From: DASQBT01 sp963782495
Lineage (GTDB): Bacteria > Pseudomonadota > Gammaproteobacteria > Burkholderiales > Thiobacillaceae
Length of the DNA stretch: 64,000 bases
Direction of reading: 5' to 3'
Assembly: GCA_963782495.1 (NCBI GenBank)
Contig: CAWAJU010000009.1
Coordinates: 186,001 to 250,000 of the forward strand
This document shows, piece by piece, positions 1 through 8,788 of this stretch (its first letter is position 1; the number at the start of each line of letters is the position of its first letter). The notes under the pieces were generated by a model that worked only from the letters and a program-made list of their open reading frames with translations, was not told the DNA's origin and did no database searches. Made by a program: the position numbers and the translations under genes.

Positions 1-10
1 ACTCATTGAT

Positions 11-1858
11 TTGCCGTATTCACTTCTGCAGTCCATTCAGAATCCCGCCGAGCTAAGGCAATTGTCTCGGGCAGACCTGCCCAGGCTAGCCCAGGAACTA
101 AGGGATTTCATGCTGGAAAGCGTGGCCCGCACCGGCGGCCATCTTGCATCCAACCTGGGTGCGGTGGAGCTGACCATCGCGCTACATTATGTGTATGACA
201 CGCCGGCAGACCGGTTGATCTGGGACGTGGGCCACCAGACCTACCCGCACAAGATTCTCACCGGGCGGCGTGACGCCATGGCCGGCTTGCGCCAACTGAA
301 CGGCATCGCCGGTTTCCCTAGGCGCATTGAGAGCGAATACGACGCATTTGGCACCGGCCATTCTTCCACCTCCATTTCCGCTGCATTGGGCATGGCCGAA
401 GCCTTCCGTCAAGCCGGTTCCGATCAGCGCGCGGTGGCTGTGATCGGTGACGGCGCCATGAGCGCGGGCATGGCGTTCGAAGCCCTCAACAATGCAGGCG
501 CCACCAACCTGCCATTGCTGGTGGTGCTAAATGACAACGACATGTCCATTTCGCCGCCAGTGGGTGCGCTCAACAATTACCTGGCCAGGCTCATGTCCGG
601 GCGCTTCTACGCCGCAGCGCGCAAAGCCGGAGAGCGGGTGCTGTCACATGTGCCGCCGATCAAGGAGTTGGCGAAAAAGGCAGAGGAGCACATGAAGGGG
701 ATGGTCACTCCCGGCACGCTATTCGAGGAATTCGGTTTCAACTACATCGGTCCCATCGATGGCCATGACCTGGATGTGCTGATCGATACCTTGTCCAATA
801 TCCGCCACCTCGACGGACCGCAATTTCTGCATGTGGTGACCCAGAAGGGCAAGGGCTACACGCCAGCCGAAGCCAACCCCTGCCTATACCATGGTGTCTC
901 GCGCTTTGATCCCGCCAGCGGCATGGCGGAAAAGTTCAGCAGCGCGCCGACTTACACCCAGATCTTCGGCGACTGGATCTGCGATGTGGCGGCGCAGGAC
1001 TCGCGCCTGATCGGCATCACGCCCGCGATGCGGGAAGGCTCCGGCCTGGTCAGATTTTCGCGCGAGTACCCCAAACGGTATTTCGATGTCGGCATTGCTG
1101 AACAACACGCACTGACTTTCGCCGCCGGCTTGGCCTGCGAGGGACTCAAACCGGTTGTCGCCATCTATTCCACGTTCCTGCAGCGCGCTTATGATCAACT
1201 GATCCATGACATCGCCCTGCAGAATCTGGATGTCACGCTGGCCATAGACCGGGCCGGACTGGTGGGTGCGGATGGCCCGACCCACGCCGGCAGCTTTGAT
1301 TTGAGCTATCTGCGTTGCATCCCCAACCTGATCATTGCTGCCCCCTCCGACGAGAATGAATGCCGGCGGCTGCTCACCGCCTGCTATCAATACCCCGGCC
1401 CCGCTGCCGTTCGTTATCCGCGGGGCGCAGGCCCGGGCGCGCGGCTGGATTCCGGCCTGGACCCGTTACAGGTTGGCAAAGGACGCATCGTCCGGGAAGG
1501 CTCAAGTATCGCCATCCTGGCGTTTGGCAGCATGCTCACGCCGGCTTTGCAGGCTGGCAAGAACCTGGATGCCACGGTCGCGGATATGCGCTGGATCAAG
1601 CCTCTGGATACACAACTGCTTGAGGCCTTGGCCGCTGGTCATGAGCGACTGGTGATCGTGGAAGAAAATGCCGACGCCGGCGGCGCCGGTTCTGCGGTAA
1701 TCGAATGGATTGCGGGAAGGACAGGCACCGCAAGTCTGCTGCAACTCGGCCTGCCGGACCGCTTCGTCGAACATGGAGATCATGCCCGGCAGTTGTCCGC
1801 GTGTGGCCTCGATGCGGCAGGGATTGAAGCCACCGTCCGGCGCAAGTTTGGCGTCTGA
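11..1858 (+). CDS. dxs: 1-deoxy-D-xylulose-5-phosphate synthase
   Basis: DXS condenses pyruvate and glyceraldehyde 3-phosphate to DXP, the first step of the MEP isoprenoid pathway, using thiamine diphosphate and Mg2+ in the cytoplasm. The 615-residue length is normal. The TGGHLASNLG segment near residue 42, the GDGAMSAGMAFE ThDP-binding region near 146, and the transketolase-type central (GIAEQHA) and C-terminal domains are all present. The start is uncertain: the frame is open to the window edge, but a TTG at position 11 gives an N-terminus that aligns with the family. folE2 follows after 95 bases and its own promoter. Together with ispB at 18.7 kb it supplies polyprenyl and quinone precursors. 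Confidence 0.96.
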   Translation: MPYSLLQSIQNPAELRQLSRADLPRLAQELRDFMLESVARTGGHLASNLGAVELTIALHYVYDTPADRLIWDVGHQTYPHKILTGRRDAMAGLRQLNGIAGFPRRIESEYDAFGTGHSSTSISAALGMAEAFRQAGSDQRAVAVIGDGAMSAGMAFEALNNAGATNLPLLVVLNDNDMSISPPVGALNNYLARLMSGRFYAAARKAGERVLSHVPPIKELAKKAEEHMKGMVTPGTLFEEFGFNYIGPIDGHDLDVLIDTLSNIRHLDGPQFLHVVTQKGKGYTPAEANPCLYHGVSRFDPASGMAEKFSSAPTYTQIFGDWICDVAAQDSRLIGITPAMREGSGLVRFSREYPKRYFDVGIAEQHALTFAAGLACEGLKPVVAIYSTFLQRAYDQLIHDIALQNLDVTLAIDRAGLVGADGPTHAGSFDLSYLRCIPNLIIAAPSDENECRRLLTACYQYPGPAAVRYPRGAGPGARLDSGLDPLQVGKGRIVREGSSIAILAFGSMLTPALQAGKNLDATVADMRWIKPLDTQLLEALAAGHERLVIVEENADAGGAGSAVIEWIAGRTGTASLLQLGLPDRFVEHGDHARQLSACGLDAAGIEATVRRKFGV

Positions 1859-1873
1859 ATATTATCCGACTTA

Positions 1874-1902
1874 TTTACTCGGGTATTGCAAGGCGCTATA
1901 CT
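1874..1902 (+). promoter_or_regulatory. Candidate sigma70 promoter of folE2
   Basis: TTTACT (1874-1879) and TATACT (1897-1902) are separated by 17 bases and lie about 50 bases before the folE2 start. The -10 matches consensus at 5 of 6 positions and the -35 at 4 of 6. Predicted by eye only. Confidence 0.45.
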
Positions 1903-1953
1903 CTAAACAATCAAACGGCCTTCTGAACCGTGCCCCGCCAAAAGGATCCCGCA

Positions 1954-2769
1954 ATGAATGACTGCTGCGACGTGCAAACCCCGGCCATGCCGGACGTCCA
2001 GAATTTTGAGGACACTCGCCAGATCGCCATCAACAAGGTCGGCATCAAGTCCATTCGCCACCCCGTGCGGGTTGCCGACAAGAGCGGCGGGGTTCAGCAC
2101 ACAGTGGCCACATTCAATATGTATGTGTATCTCCCGCACCAGTTCAAGGGAACCCACATGTCGCGGTTCGTGGAAATCCTGAACAGCCGGGAGGGGGAAA
2201 TCTCGGTGGAAAATTTCGAGGCCATGCTGCGCGATATGGTGAGCCGCCTGGAGGCTGAATCCGGCCATATGGAAATGACCTTCCCCTACTTCATCAACAA
2301 ATCCGCCCCGGTATCAGGAGTTCACAGCCTGATGGATTATGAGGTGACTTTCATCGGTGAAATCAGCCAGGGGCAGTTCACCCATACCACCAAGATCGTG
2401 GTGCCGGTTGCCTCCCTGTGTCCCTGCTCCAAGAAGATTTCCGAATATGGCGCTCACAACCAGCGATCCCATGTCACGGTCACGTGCAAGACCAATGACT
2501 TCCTCTGGATCGAGGATATTGTCCGGCTCGTCGAGGAGCAGGCGTCCTGCGAACTCTACGGCCTGCTCAAGCGTCCGGATGAGAAGTTTGTCACCGAGCG
2601 CGCCTACGACAACCCCAAATTCGTCGAGGATATCGTGCGCGATGTGGCTGCGGCGCTAAATCGGGAGAAGCGAGTCGACTGGTACGTTGCCGAAGCAGAG
2701 AACTTCGAGTCGATCCACAATCATTCGGCTTACGCGCTGATTGAACGGGACAAGCGCAGGCGCTTGTAA
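1954..2769 (+). CDS. folE2: GTP cyclohydrolase FolE2 (type IB)
   Basis: FolE2 converts GTP to 7,8-dihydroneopterin triphosphate, the entry step of folate and related pterin synthesis. It is the metal-flexible type IB enzyme, not the zinc-dependent FolE. The 271-residue protein carries the family signature with the catalytic cysteine in CPCSK (C156/C158) followed by EYGAHNQRSH. The ATG at 1954 is preferred over an in-frame GTG at 1930 because AAGGA lies 8 bases upstream of it and homologues begin here. The dxs-folE2 order is common in Nitrosomonadales. A strong inverted repeat follows the gene. No second GTP cyclohydrolase is visible in the window. Confidence 0.95.
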   Translation: MNDCCDVQTPAMPDVQNFEDTRQIAINKVGIKSIRHPVRVADKSGGVQHTVATFNMYVYLPHQFKGTHMSRFVEILNSREGEISVENFEAMLRDMVSRLEAESGHMEMTFPYFINKSAPVSGVHSLMDYEVTFIGEISQGQFTHTTKIVVPVASLCPCSKKISEYGAHNQRSHVTVTCKTNDFLWIEDIVRLVEEQASCELYGLLKRPDEKFVTERAYDNPKFVEDIVRDVAAALNREKRVDWYVAEAENFESIHNHSAYALIERDKRRRL

Positions 2770-2820
2770 CGTATGCACGCGTGCCGCGACTAACGATGGT
2801 CGGGGATGATGGGAAACACA

Positions 2821-2854
2821 CAACCTGTCGCGACTCGAGCGTCGCGACAGGTTG
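2821..2854. terminator. 14-bp perfect hairpin between convergent genes
   Basis: CAACCTGTCGCGAC (2821-2834) and GTCGCGACAGGTTG (2841-2854) form a perfect 14-bp stem with a 6-base loop. It lies between the convergent ends of folE2 and the Rieske gene and may end transcription from both sides. There is no clear T-run, so its action as an intrinsic terminator is inferred. Confidence 0.6.
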
Positions 2855-2880
2855 ATGTGTAGGCGCCTAGCCGGCTTGAT

Positions 2881-3597
2881 TCAACAGGTCACAACCGCGT
2901 CGGAATACTTGGACAAGGGCACGGTTTTGACATTCGCGTCCGTGGGCTTCTTATACTCCCCACGCCCAAACTCCTCCATCAGGTCGCCTTTGTACGACTT
3001 GATGAAGTCATCAAACAGGGTACCGCCATACACGCCTGTCGCATACAGGCTGTCGTCGGACGGGTCATATTCCAGCTTGATCGCCGCGAGCGGCTGGGTC
3101 GCCGGGCCATAGGTCACTGCTCCTCCCTTGGCCGGATCAAACACGCTGTTGTGCGCACAGCAGGTGATCACGCCTTTTCTACCGGCAAGTTCGCTCTGGT
3201 CGGCCGAATACGCCACCACAGTCGCGGCTTTCATCGGATAGGCCAGTTGGTGGGAGCAGATGGCGGAATAGGCAACAATGTCCTTTGCCGGGCCAACGCC
3301 ACCCTGCCACGAGTAAGCTTCGCCGGCTTGGGTCTTCAGGTCGGTCGGGCCGGCTGCACTACCCAGTTTGATCAGCAGGCATGGAGCGCTCTTCATCGGA
3401 TAATTGAAGAAGTAGGCTTCGGCTGTGGTAAGCGTCGACGCCTTGAGTGGTTTGCCATCCGCATCGACCAGATGGGACTTGGTATAGGTCATCAGGTCGC
3501 CGGCGTTCGCCAGGCGTTCGATCAGGTTTCCCGCCACCGCCGCACCGGCAATCGTTCCCGTACAAGTGCGAATGAAACTCCGTCTGTCCATCGACAT
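2881..3597 (-). CDS. Tat-exported Rieske [2Fe-2S] protein
   Basis: This 238-residue protein begins with a twin-arginine signal (RRSF at residues 5-8, then a hydrophobic AGAAVAG stretch) and has Rieske ligands as C114-x-H116 and C146-x-x-H149. It should carry a high-potential [2Fe-2S] centre in the periplasm. The start at 3597 has AGGAGG six bases upstream. The spacing of the two ligand boxes and the tail resemble arsenite-oxidase-type small subunits more than the bc1 Rieske protein, but no molybdenum subunit is nearby. The gene lies 63 bases downstream of an FccB-like flavoprotein on the same strand, so the two are probably co-transcribed and may exchange electrons. The physiological partner is inferred. 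Confidence 0.85.
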   Translation of the reverse strand: MSMDRRSFIRTCTGTIAGAAVAGNLIERLANAGDLMTYTKSHLVDADGKPLKASTLTTAEAYFFNYPMKSAPCLLIKLGSAAGPTDLKTQAGEAYSWQGGVGPAKDIVAYSAICSHQLAYPMKAATVVAYSADQSELAGRKGVITCCAHNSVFDPAKGGAVTYGPATQPLAAIKLEYDPSDDSLYATGVYGGTLFDDFIKSYKGDLMEEFGRGEYKKPTDANVKTVPLSKYSDAVVTC

Positions 3598-3660
3598 AGC
3601 TTCCTCCTAACGTTAATCAAGAGGGGGACGACCGTCCCCCAATTCCTGTCTTAGCCTCTA

Positions 3661-5034
3661 TCAGTTGAACGTGTCGCGATAGATGCCCTTGGCCCATTCA
3701 AGATAGGTCTTGCCGCGGGCTTCGTTCCGATCCTCGAAGGTCTTGGTATCGGGCGAAAAGCCGGTGATGGCATCCTTGGCTGGGTCATAGACGTAATGCG
3801 CGACCACCCCAATGGCCTCCGGCGGATAGGCTTCCACCATGGAGTAGCACACCGTCTCCGGAGTCTGCCATGGGATTTCCTTGCCCTGCGCGCGTGCTGC
3901 CAGCACCTGAGCAACAAAGTGCCCTTCAGTGTTGGACGTATTGGCGCTCTTGGAGTAAGGCTGGAAGCGAGCGTCGCCAGAACAGTAAACACGGTCGTCA
4001 CCGATCAGGTTATAGAAGCGAGTATCAATGTTGGCTTCCTTCTGCGTCGTCTTCTTCGTGTCGCCCATCAGGCCGCATTGTTCGATCAGGGTGTTGCCAC
4101 GCACGTGGGGATAAATGCACGCATCGTCGAAGGGATAGGAATCAAACTCGGTGGTAATGATCTTCTTGTCGACGTCCACGCCCTTGATGTCACTTGATGG
4201 CTTCCATTCGATGATGTCCTTGTACAACTCATCGAATGCCGCGTGGAAGCCTTTGGCCTTGATGGTGATTTCCGGGTTGCCGTCCAGCACCAACACTTTG
4301 GCCTTGACATTGTTCTTCTTGAAATAGTCCGCCATTAGGCAGGCGCGCTCATAGGGCCCGGGCAGGCAGCGATAGTTGCCGGCTGGCACGTTCTGCACAA
4401 AGACACCACCGTCAAACTCTTGGACCTTTCGTTTAATGGTGACATGCTCCATTGGGGAAATGAAACCGCCAGGGTACTTTTGCTTGAGCATGTTCCTAGT
4501 GTAGGAGTCTGTAACGCCGCTCCGTTCATAGTCATACGAAATACCGGGCGCAAACAGCACATAGTCGTAATCGATCTCGCCATCGCTGGTGATGACCTTG
4601 CGGGAAGTGCGATCCAGTCCAATGACGGTGGAGTTGAAATAGATGTAGTTGTTGTTGACTGCCGCATCCAGGAAACTGTGATCGGCCAGAAATTCCAGGT
4701 CGACAATGCCTACGAACCACAGGCTGCTGTTGAAGCAGGACGAATACATGTCCCGCTTGTCAACCACTACCACGTCAAACTTCGGATAGTTCTTCTTCGC
4801 GTACTTCGCAATGGTCAGCCCCGAAGTTCCGGCGCCCACTACCACGAGGCGCGGGCCTTTCGCAGCAGGCAAATCCGCCTTTACGCCCATTCCAATCATG
4901 GGCGCCTTGGCCATCTTGGTGTCACTTGCCATTACCTGGGAGGTTTGCGCACAACCCACACTGCCGATTGCGCCCAAACCTGCCGCAAGCCCGCTGATTT
5001 TCACAAAATCACGGCGCGTCATCTTTTCGCTCAT
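3661..5034 (-). CDS. FccB-like flavoprotein (sulfide dehydrogenase flavin subunit family)
   Basis: This 457-residue FAD-dependent oxidoreductase resembles the flavoprotein subunit of flavocytochrome c sulfide dehydrogenase, which oxidises sulfide in the periplasm and passes electrons to cytochrome c. It has a Tat signal (TRRDFVK, residues 6-12), a Rossmann motif VVGAGTSG (65-72), C100 in SSCFNSS where FccB attaches FAD covalently, and C223 in YRCLPGPYERAC at the place of one redox-active cysteine; C320 or C351 could supply the second. The ATG at 5034 is preferred to one four codons upstream because GGAGGGG precedes it. No fccA cytochrome gene is adjacent; the next gene encodes a Rieske protein. 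Sulfide as substrate is inferred, and another sulfur compound is possible. Confidence 0.8.
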   Translation of the reverse strand: MSEKMTRRDFVKISGLAAGLGAIGSVGCAQTSQVMASDTKMAKAPMIGMGVKADLPAAKGPRLVVVGAGTSGLTIAKYAKKNYPKFDVVVVDKRDMYSSCFNSSLWFVGIVDLEFLADHSFLDAAVNNNYIYFNSTVIGLDRTSRKVITSDGEIDYDYVLFAPGISYDYERSGVTDSYTRNMLKQKYPGGFISPMEHVTIKRKVQEFDGGVFVQNVPAGNYRCLPGPYERACLMADYFKKNNVKAKVLVLDGNPEITIKAKGFHAAFDELYKDIIEWKPSSDIKGVDVDKKIITTEFDSYPFDDACIYPHVRGNTLIEQCGLMGDTKKTTQKEANIDTRFYNLIGDDRVYCSGDARFQPYSKSANTSNTEGHFVAQVLAARAQGKEIPWQTPETVCYSMVEAYPPEAIGVVAHYVYDPAKDAITGFSPDTKTFEDRNEARGKTYLEWAKGIYRDTFN

Positions 5035-5046
5035 CTTCCCCTCCAT

Positions 5047-5414
5047 GTGTACAAGAAATAAAGGCTACCGAAGGTAGCCACATCAAGCAGCCCCAAAGTG
5101 CTACAAGAACTCAGAACGGTCCAACTGAATATCGTGCGGACCATCAGCGCAAAGTCTCGCCCGAACTCCAATCCCGATACTCAGAACTGGACCACAACTA
5201 ACCCGACTTTAAAGTGCTTTTATAGACTAAATGAAGAGAATTGTCGCCGGCAATCAATAGGCTTTATTGACGCCAATCATGTTTCGCCGTAAAAGTTGAA
5301 CAGTGGCGGGAGCCCATCCGGTCTGGATTTGCGCGCCGGATCAGTGAAGCATAGACCATTAATGCTTCGGTCAGCGTGGTAATAGCGTAGGCGTTGTTGG
5401 CGCGACGCCAGTAA
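5047..5414. other. Intergenic region, no gene recognised
   Basis: About 370 bases, more AT-rich than the flanks between 5150 and 5300. It lies upstream of the minus-strand FccB-like gene, so it should hold that gene's promoter, and downstream of the protease gene. A short frame at 5098-5292 has no recognisable features. ACTCAGAAC occurs twice (near 5108 and 5177), and GGTCC/GGACC arms enclose part of the first copy. Confidence 0.5.
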
Positions 5415-6056
5415 CTAGTAGCGCCGAATCAGCGTCAAGGTCTGTCCTTCGCGCTTCATGTCGGTGCGATTCAGGAAGCTCATTCCCAGCAGCGCGGGGT
5501 TGATATTGGCTTCTACGACGAAGCCGTCCACCTGGTTAAGCGTAATACTTCCCACTTTCACCGTGTCGAAGTTCACCTTCCAGGCCTTTTGAACGCCGGC
5601 GGCCGTGCCGATGGCAACCGGCGCGTTGCGCTGGTAATCCAGATTCATACGCTTTGCGTCATAGGCGCTGATTGCAACTGACGTTGCGCCTGTATCGAGC
5701 AGGAACAGGATGGGGACTCCATTGACCGCACCTTGGGTCACGAAGTGACCGCTAGGCTCTGCCGAAAGGATCACCGTAGGCCTCTGGCTTGCGTGTGCTT
5801 CGCTGGCAAACGATTGCCCCATCACCAGCGTGCGGCGTTTCCCATCCACTTCGACAAGCGCCGACTCCGAGGTCGCCGACAGCAACCGCGCACCGCCTAG
5901 ACTTTGGCCAGCAGACAAGGTCTTCGGTGGACCCCCGTCCACGCTGACGATGGCCTTGTCCTTGAACAGGCCGATGATCCCGACTGACGTGGCTCCGGAT
6001 GGCCCGACTACACCCACTAGGCCAATAACTGCCATACAATAAGCCAGAATTTTCAT
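5415..6056 (-). CDS. Retropepsin-like aspartic protease, exported
   Basis: The 213-residue protein starts with a hydrophobic signal sequence (MKILAYCMAVIGLVG), has an N-terminal beta-rich segment, then a clan AA (retropepsin-like) fold with the catalytic motif LLDTGATSVAIS near residue 125 and a closing ALLGMSFLNR near 195. Proteins of this kind (TIGR02281-like) act as single-domain periplasmic proteases that dimerise. The start at 6056 is the only ATG giving a signal peptide; the frame stays open further upstream, but that part lies over the divergent amidotransferase gene. Substrate is unknown. The two 5' ends are 18 bases apart, so any promoters must overlap the opposite gene. Confidence 0.8.
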   Translation of the reverse strand: MKILAYCMAVIGLVGVVGPSGATSVGIIGLFKDKAIVSVDGGPPKTLSAGQSLGGARLLSATSESALVEVDGKRRTLVMGQSFASEAHASQRPTVILSAEPSGHFVTQGAVNGVPILFLLDTGATSVAISAYDAKRMNLDYQRNAPVAIGTAAGVQKAWKVNFDTVKVGSITLNQVDGFVVEANINPALLGMSFLNRTDMKREGQTLTLIRRY

Positions 6057-6074
6057 TTCACTTCTTCTCTGCTG

Positions 6075-6788
6075 ATGAAACCGGTTGTCATTGTCCGCTT
6101 TTCCCAAACCGAAGGTCCTGGCTACCTTGGCGATTTTCTCGCGGCCCGCGGCATCCCCCAAGTCCATGTCAACGTCGACGCAGGGGACACGATCCCTGCC
6201 GGCATTAACGGCTACGCTGGCCTGGTCTTGATGGGTGGCCCCATGAGTGTAAACGATGACCTGGCCTGGATCGATGCAATGCTGCACCTGGTCCGCGAGG
6301 CAGTGAATCACGATGTTCCGGTGCTTGGTCATTGTCTGGGGGGGCAATTGATGAGCAAGGCACTGGGTGGAGTCATCACGCGCAACCCGGTCAAGGAAAT
6401 CGGCTGGGGCAGCGTCACAAAGGTCAACGAAGGCGTAGCGCCTGACTGGCTCGAACACCTGCCTGCCACGTTCGAAGTATTCCAATGGCATGGCGAGACG
6501 TTCAGTATTCCGCCTGGTGCCCAACATCTGTTAAGCAACGAGTACTGCTCCAATCAGGCTTACCTGCTCAACAATCGCCACCTGGGACTGCAATGCCACG
6601 TGGAGATGACGGCGGCCATGATCCGCGCGTGGTGTGACATCGGCGCCAAGGAGATTGCCGAGTCCCAGGCCAGCCCCGCCGTTCAATCCGCCGGTTCGAT
6701 GCAGGAGAACATGACGCCGCGTCTGAATCGCCTCAATCGGGTTGCCGACCAGTTTTACAACCGCTGGATAATGGGGTTGCAGGGGTGA
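6075..6788 (+). CDS. Class I glutamine amidotransferase, GMP synthase-like
   Basis: This 237-residue stand-alone GATase1 domain has the nucleophile C87 in GHCLGGQL and the H176/E178 pair in QCHVEM, a complete triad. It also has the oxyanion-type GGPMSV segment near 54-59. Such proteins hydrolyse glutamine for an unidentified acceptor or act as peptidase-like enzymes. There is no synthetase domain, so it is not GuaA. Its stop overlaps the start of the next small gene by GTGA, so the two are translationally coupled. Substrate and pathway cannot be read from the sequence. Confidence 0.85.
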   Translation: MKPVVIVRFSQTEGPGYLGDFLAARGIPQVHVNVDAGDTIPAGINGYAGLVLMGGPMSVNDDLAWIDAMLHLVREAVNHDVPVLGHCLGGQLMSKALGGVITRNPVKEIGWGSVTKVNEGVAPDWLEHLPATFEVFQWHGETFSIPPGAQHLLSNEYCSNQAYLLNNRHLGLQCHVEMTAAMIRAWCDIGAKEIAESQASPAVQSAGSMQENMTPRLNRLNRVADQFYNRWIMGLQG

Positions 6789-7051
6789 CGATCAGCCAGG
6801 CGCCGAGCGCCGAAGCTCTGCGCCGATTGTTGGGCAAGACGGTACTGTTCCAGAATCGGCGTTTCCGCGTCACCGAAGTCCTTGATCAGGAGCTCTCCGT
6901 GGTCCTGGAGAGCCTGGACCAGATCGAGATCCAGGCCGATCAGCATGGTCGCGCCACGCGACAGTCACCCTCGCACCTGATCATCAAGGCACTGGATCAA
7001 CCGCAGCAAGGACCAAGCAGGGACTTGGTGTCTCTACAGGTTCTCGATTGA
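6785..7051 (+). CDS. Conserved small protein coupled to amidotransferase
   Basis: An 88-residue protein starting at GTG 6785, overlapping the preceding stop by four bases. The sequence (LLGKTVLFQNRRFRVTEVLD, then EIQADQHGR) suggests a small beta-rich fold, perhaps SH3-like, with no transmembrane or signal segment. I do not recognise a named family. The overlap and shared strand support it being real and linked to the amidotransferase. Confidence 0.65.
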   Translation: MTISQAPSAEALRRLLGKTVLFQNRRFRVTEVLDQELSVVLESLDQIEIQADQHGRATRQSPSHLIIKALDQPQQGPSRDLVSLQVLD

Positions 7052-7207
7052 CTCGCCCTTCTGTCGAAAGGATGAAGCGGTTTGCGCACAGCATGACCAC
7101 TTTGCGAAGCTTGCATCCTGGCTCCGCCATTCGCAGGCTCAGTATTCGAGCTCTGAACCGCGGGAAGACGATCGATGACGATGCCCGAGAGGCTCGCAGC
7201 GGCGGGC

Positions 7208-7233
7208 GGACTCCGATAAACCCGGCGGAGTCC
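7208..7233 (+). terminator. Hairpin after the amidotransferase operon
   Basis: GGACTCCG (7208-7215) pairs with CGGAGTCC (7226-7233) across a 10-base loop, in the 400-base gap before sat. There is no T-tract, so it may be a stability element and not a terminator. A weak frame at 7048-7242 covers this area but has no supporting features. Confidence 0.35.
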
Positions 7234-7384
7234 CTGTCGTGATAAACGGGGGCTCAAACGGGCTGGAATCCCGCGACGCCTTATTCAGACCAAGGCACAT
7301 GCCCCAAGGCACGGATTTTTCACGGCTTTTTACCGTTCCCGCTTCGATTGAAAAATCCTTTATCCAAGAATAAAAACAAACGAT

Positions 7385-7413
7385 TTTTCAGGCGACTGGC
7401 CCCTTGTTATGCT
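7385..7413 (+). promoter_or_regulatory. Candidate sigma70 promoter of the sat-apr cluster
   Basis: TTTTCA (7385-7390), 17 bases, then TATGCT (7408-7413), 41 bases before the sat start. The preceding 60 bases are AT-rich. Predicted by eye. Confidence 0.4.
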
Positions 7414-7454
7414 CTCGGGCTCTTATTCAGGCCATATCTCTTCGAGGAGCACGC

Positions 7455-8672
7455 ATGTCCAAATTGGTCCGTCCGCATGGCGGTGGTGATCTCAAACCTT
7501 TGCTTTTGACCGGCGAAGCGCAAAAGGCCGAGCTGGCCCGCGCTCAGGGCCTGCCCAGGATCAAGATGACTTCGCGCGAAACCGGCGATCTGATCATGAT
7601 GGGTATCGGCGGTTTCACACCGCTAGAGGGTTTCATGACGCACGCTGATTGGCAAGGCGTCTGCGACGGCTACAAGATGGCAAACGGACTGTTCTGGCCC
7701 ATACCGGTCACGCTTTCGGCGGATGCAGTGACCGCACAGGCGGTCAACGTCGGCTCGGACGTCGCGCTAATCGACGGCGCCACCAATGAAATCATGGGCA
7801 CCATGAAGGTTACGGAGAAATACTCCATCGACAAGGCCCACGAGTGCATGCAGGTCTACAAAACCACGGACATCGCGCACCCCGGGGTCAAGATGGTGAT
7901 GGACCAGGGCCCGGTGAACCTGGCCGGCCCGGTCAAGGTGCTGTCCACCGGCAACTTCAAGGAAGAGTACGGCGACCAGTTCATGACCCCCGCCGAGACC
8001 CGCGCCGCCTTCGAGAATGCCGGTTGGTCCAAGGTGGCCGCGTTCCAGACCCGCAACCCCATGCACCGCAGCCACGAATATCTGGCGAAGATCGCCATTG
8101 AAACCATGGACGGCGTGCTGATCCACTCCCTGCTGGGCGCGCTGAAGCCGGGCGACATCCCTGCGGAAGTCCGTTCCGAGGCCATCAGCACCCTGGTGGA
8201 CAATTACTTCGCCCCGAACACCGTGATCCAGGCGGGCTACCCGCTGGACATGCGTTATGCCGGTCCGCGCGAGGCGCTGTTGCACGCCCTGTTCCGCCAG
8301 AACTATGGCTGTTCACATCTGATCGTCGGCCGCGACCACGCGGGCGTGGGCGATTACTACGGCCCTTTCGACGCGCAGAAGATTTTCGACGAAATCCCCA
8401 AGGGTTCGCTTGAAACCGTGAACATGAACATCGACTGGACATTCTGGTGCAAGAAGTGCGGAGGCATGGCCTCGCAGCGCACCTGCCCGCACACCAAGGA
8501 CGACCGCATCCTGCTCTCCGGAACGAAGGTTCGTGCGATGCTGTCCGAAGGCCAGGATCTGCCGGTCGAATTCAGCCGTCCGGAAGTCGCCAAGGTGCTG
8601 CAGAAGTACTATGCCGGCCTGAGCGCTGAACAAAACGTCAAGGTCGAGTTGAAAGGTCACTCGGCCGCGTAA
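7455..8672 (+). CDS. sat: Dissimilatory ATP sulfurylase
   Basis: Sat interconverts APS plus pyrophosphate with sulfate plus ATP. Next to aprBA in a sulfur oxidiser it should run toward ATP, giving substrate-level phosphorylation. The 405-residue protein has the QTRNPMHRSHEY nucleotide-binding motif (from about residue 197), GRDHAGVGDYYG near 292, and a Cys-Cys-Cys-His zinc site in WCKKCGG...RTCPH near 331-352. The start at 7455 has GAGGAG eight bases upstream; an earlier in-frame start at 7404 is not supported. aprB follows after 116 bases. Confidence 0.97.
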   Translation: MSKLVRPHGGGDLKPLLLTGEAQKAELARAQGLPRIKMTSRETGDLIMMGIGGFTPLEGFMTHADWQGVCDGYKMANGLFWPIPVTLSADAVTAQAVNVGSDVALIDGATNEIMGTMKVTEKYSIDKAHECMQVYKTTDIAHPGVKMVMDQGPVNLAGPVKVLSTGNFKEEYGDQFMTPAETRAAFENAGWSKVAAFQTRNPMHRSHEYLAKIAIETMDGVLIHSLLGALKPGDIPAEVRSEAISTLVDNYFAPNTVIQAGYPLDMRYAGPREALLHALFRQNYGCSHLIVGRDHAGVGDYYGPFDAQKIFDEIPKGSLETVNMNIDWTFWCKKCGGMASQRTCPHTKDDRILLSGTKVRAMLSEGQDLPVEFSRPEVAKVLQKYYAGLSAEQNVKVELKGHSAA

Positions 8673-8788
8673 AAATTCGGGACTCGGCCTGCCGGAAGCG
8701 GATTCGCGATACGCCCCCGGCCAAGGACAGGTTCAAGTTCTAATCGGACCGCGACGATCGCGGATTGTTAGCTAACAAGGAGAAACTA

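Noticed and set aside
5098..5292. 64-codon frame between the FccB-like and protease genes
   Set aside because: No ribosome-binding site, domain or compositional support.
6057..6527. N-terminal extension of the protease frame
   Set aside because: It lies opposite the amidotransferase gene, has no family resemblance, and would remove the signal peptide from the N-terminus.
7048..7242. 64-codon frame after the amidotransferase operon
   Set aside because: It starts at TTG inside the previous stop, is arginine-rich without pattern and covers a hairpin.
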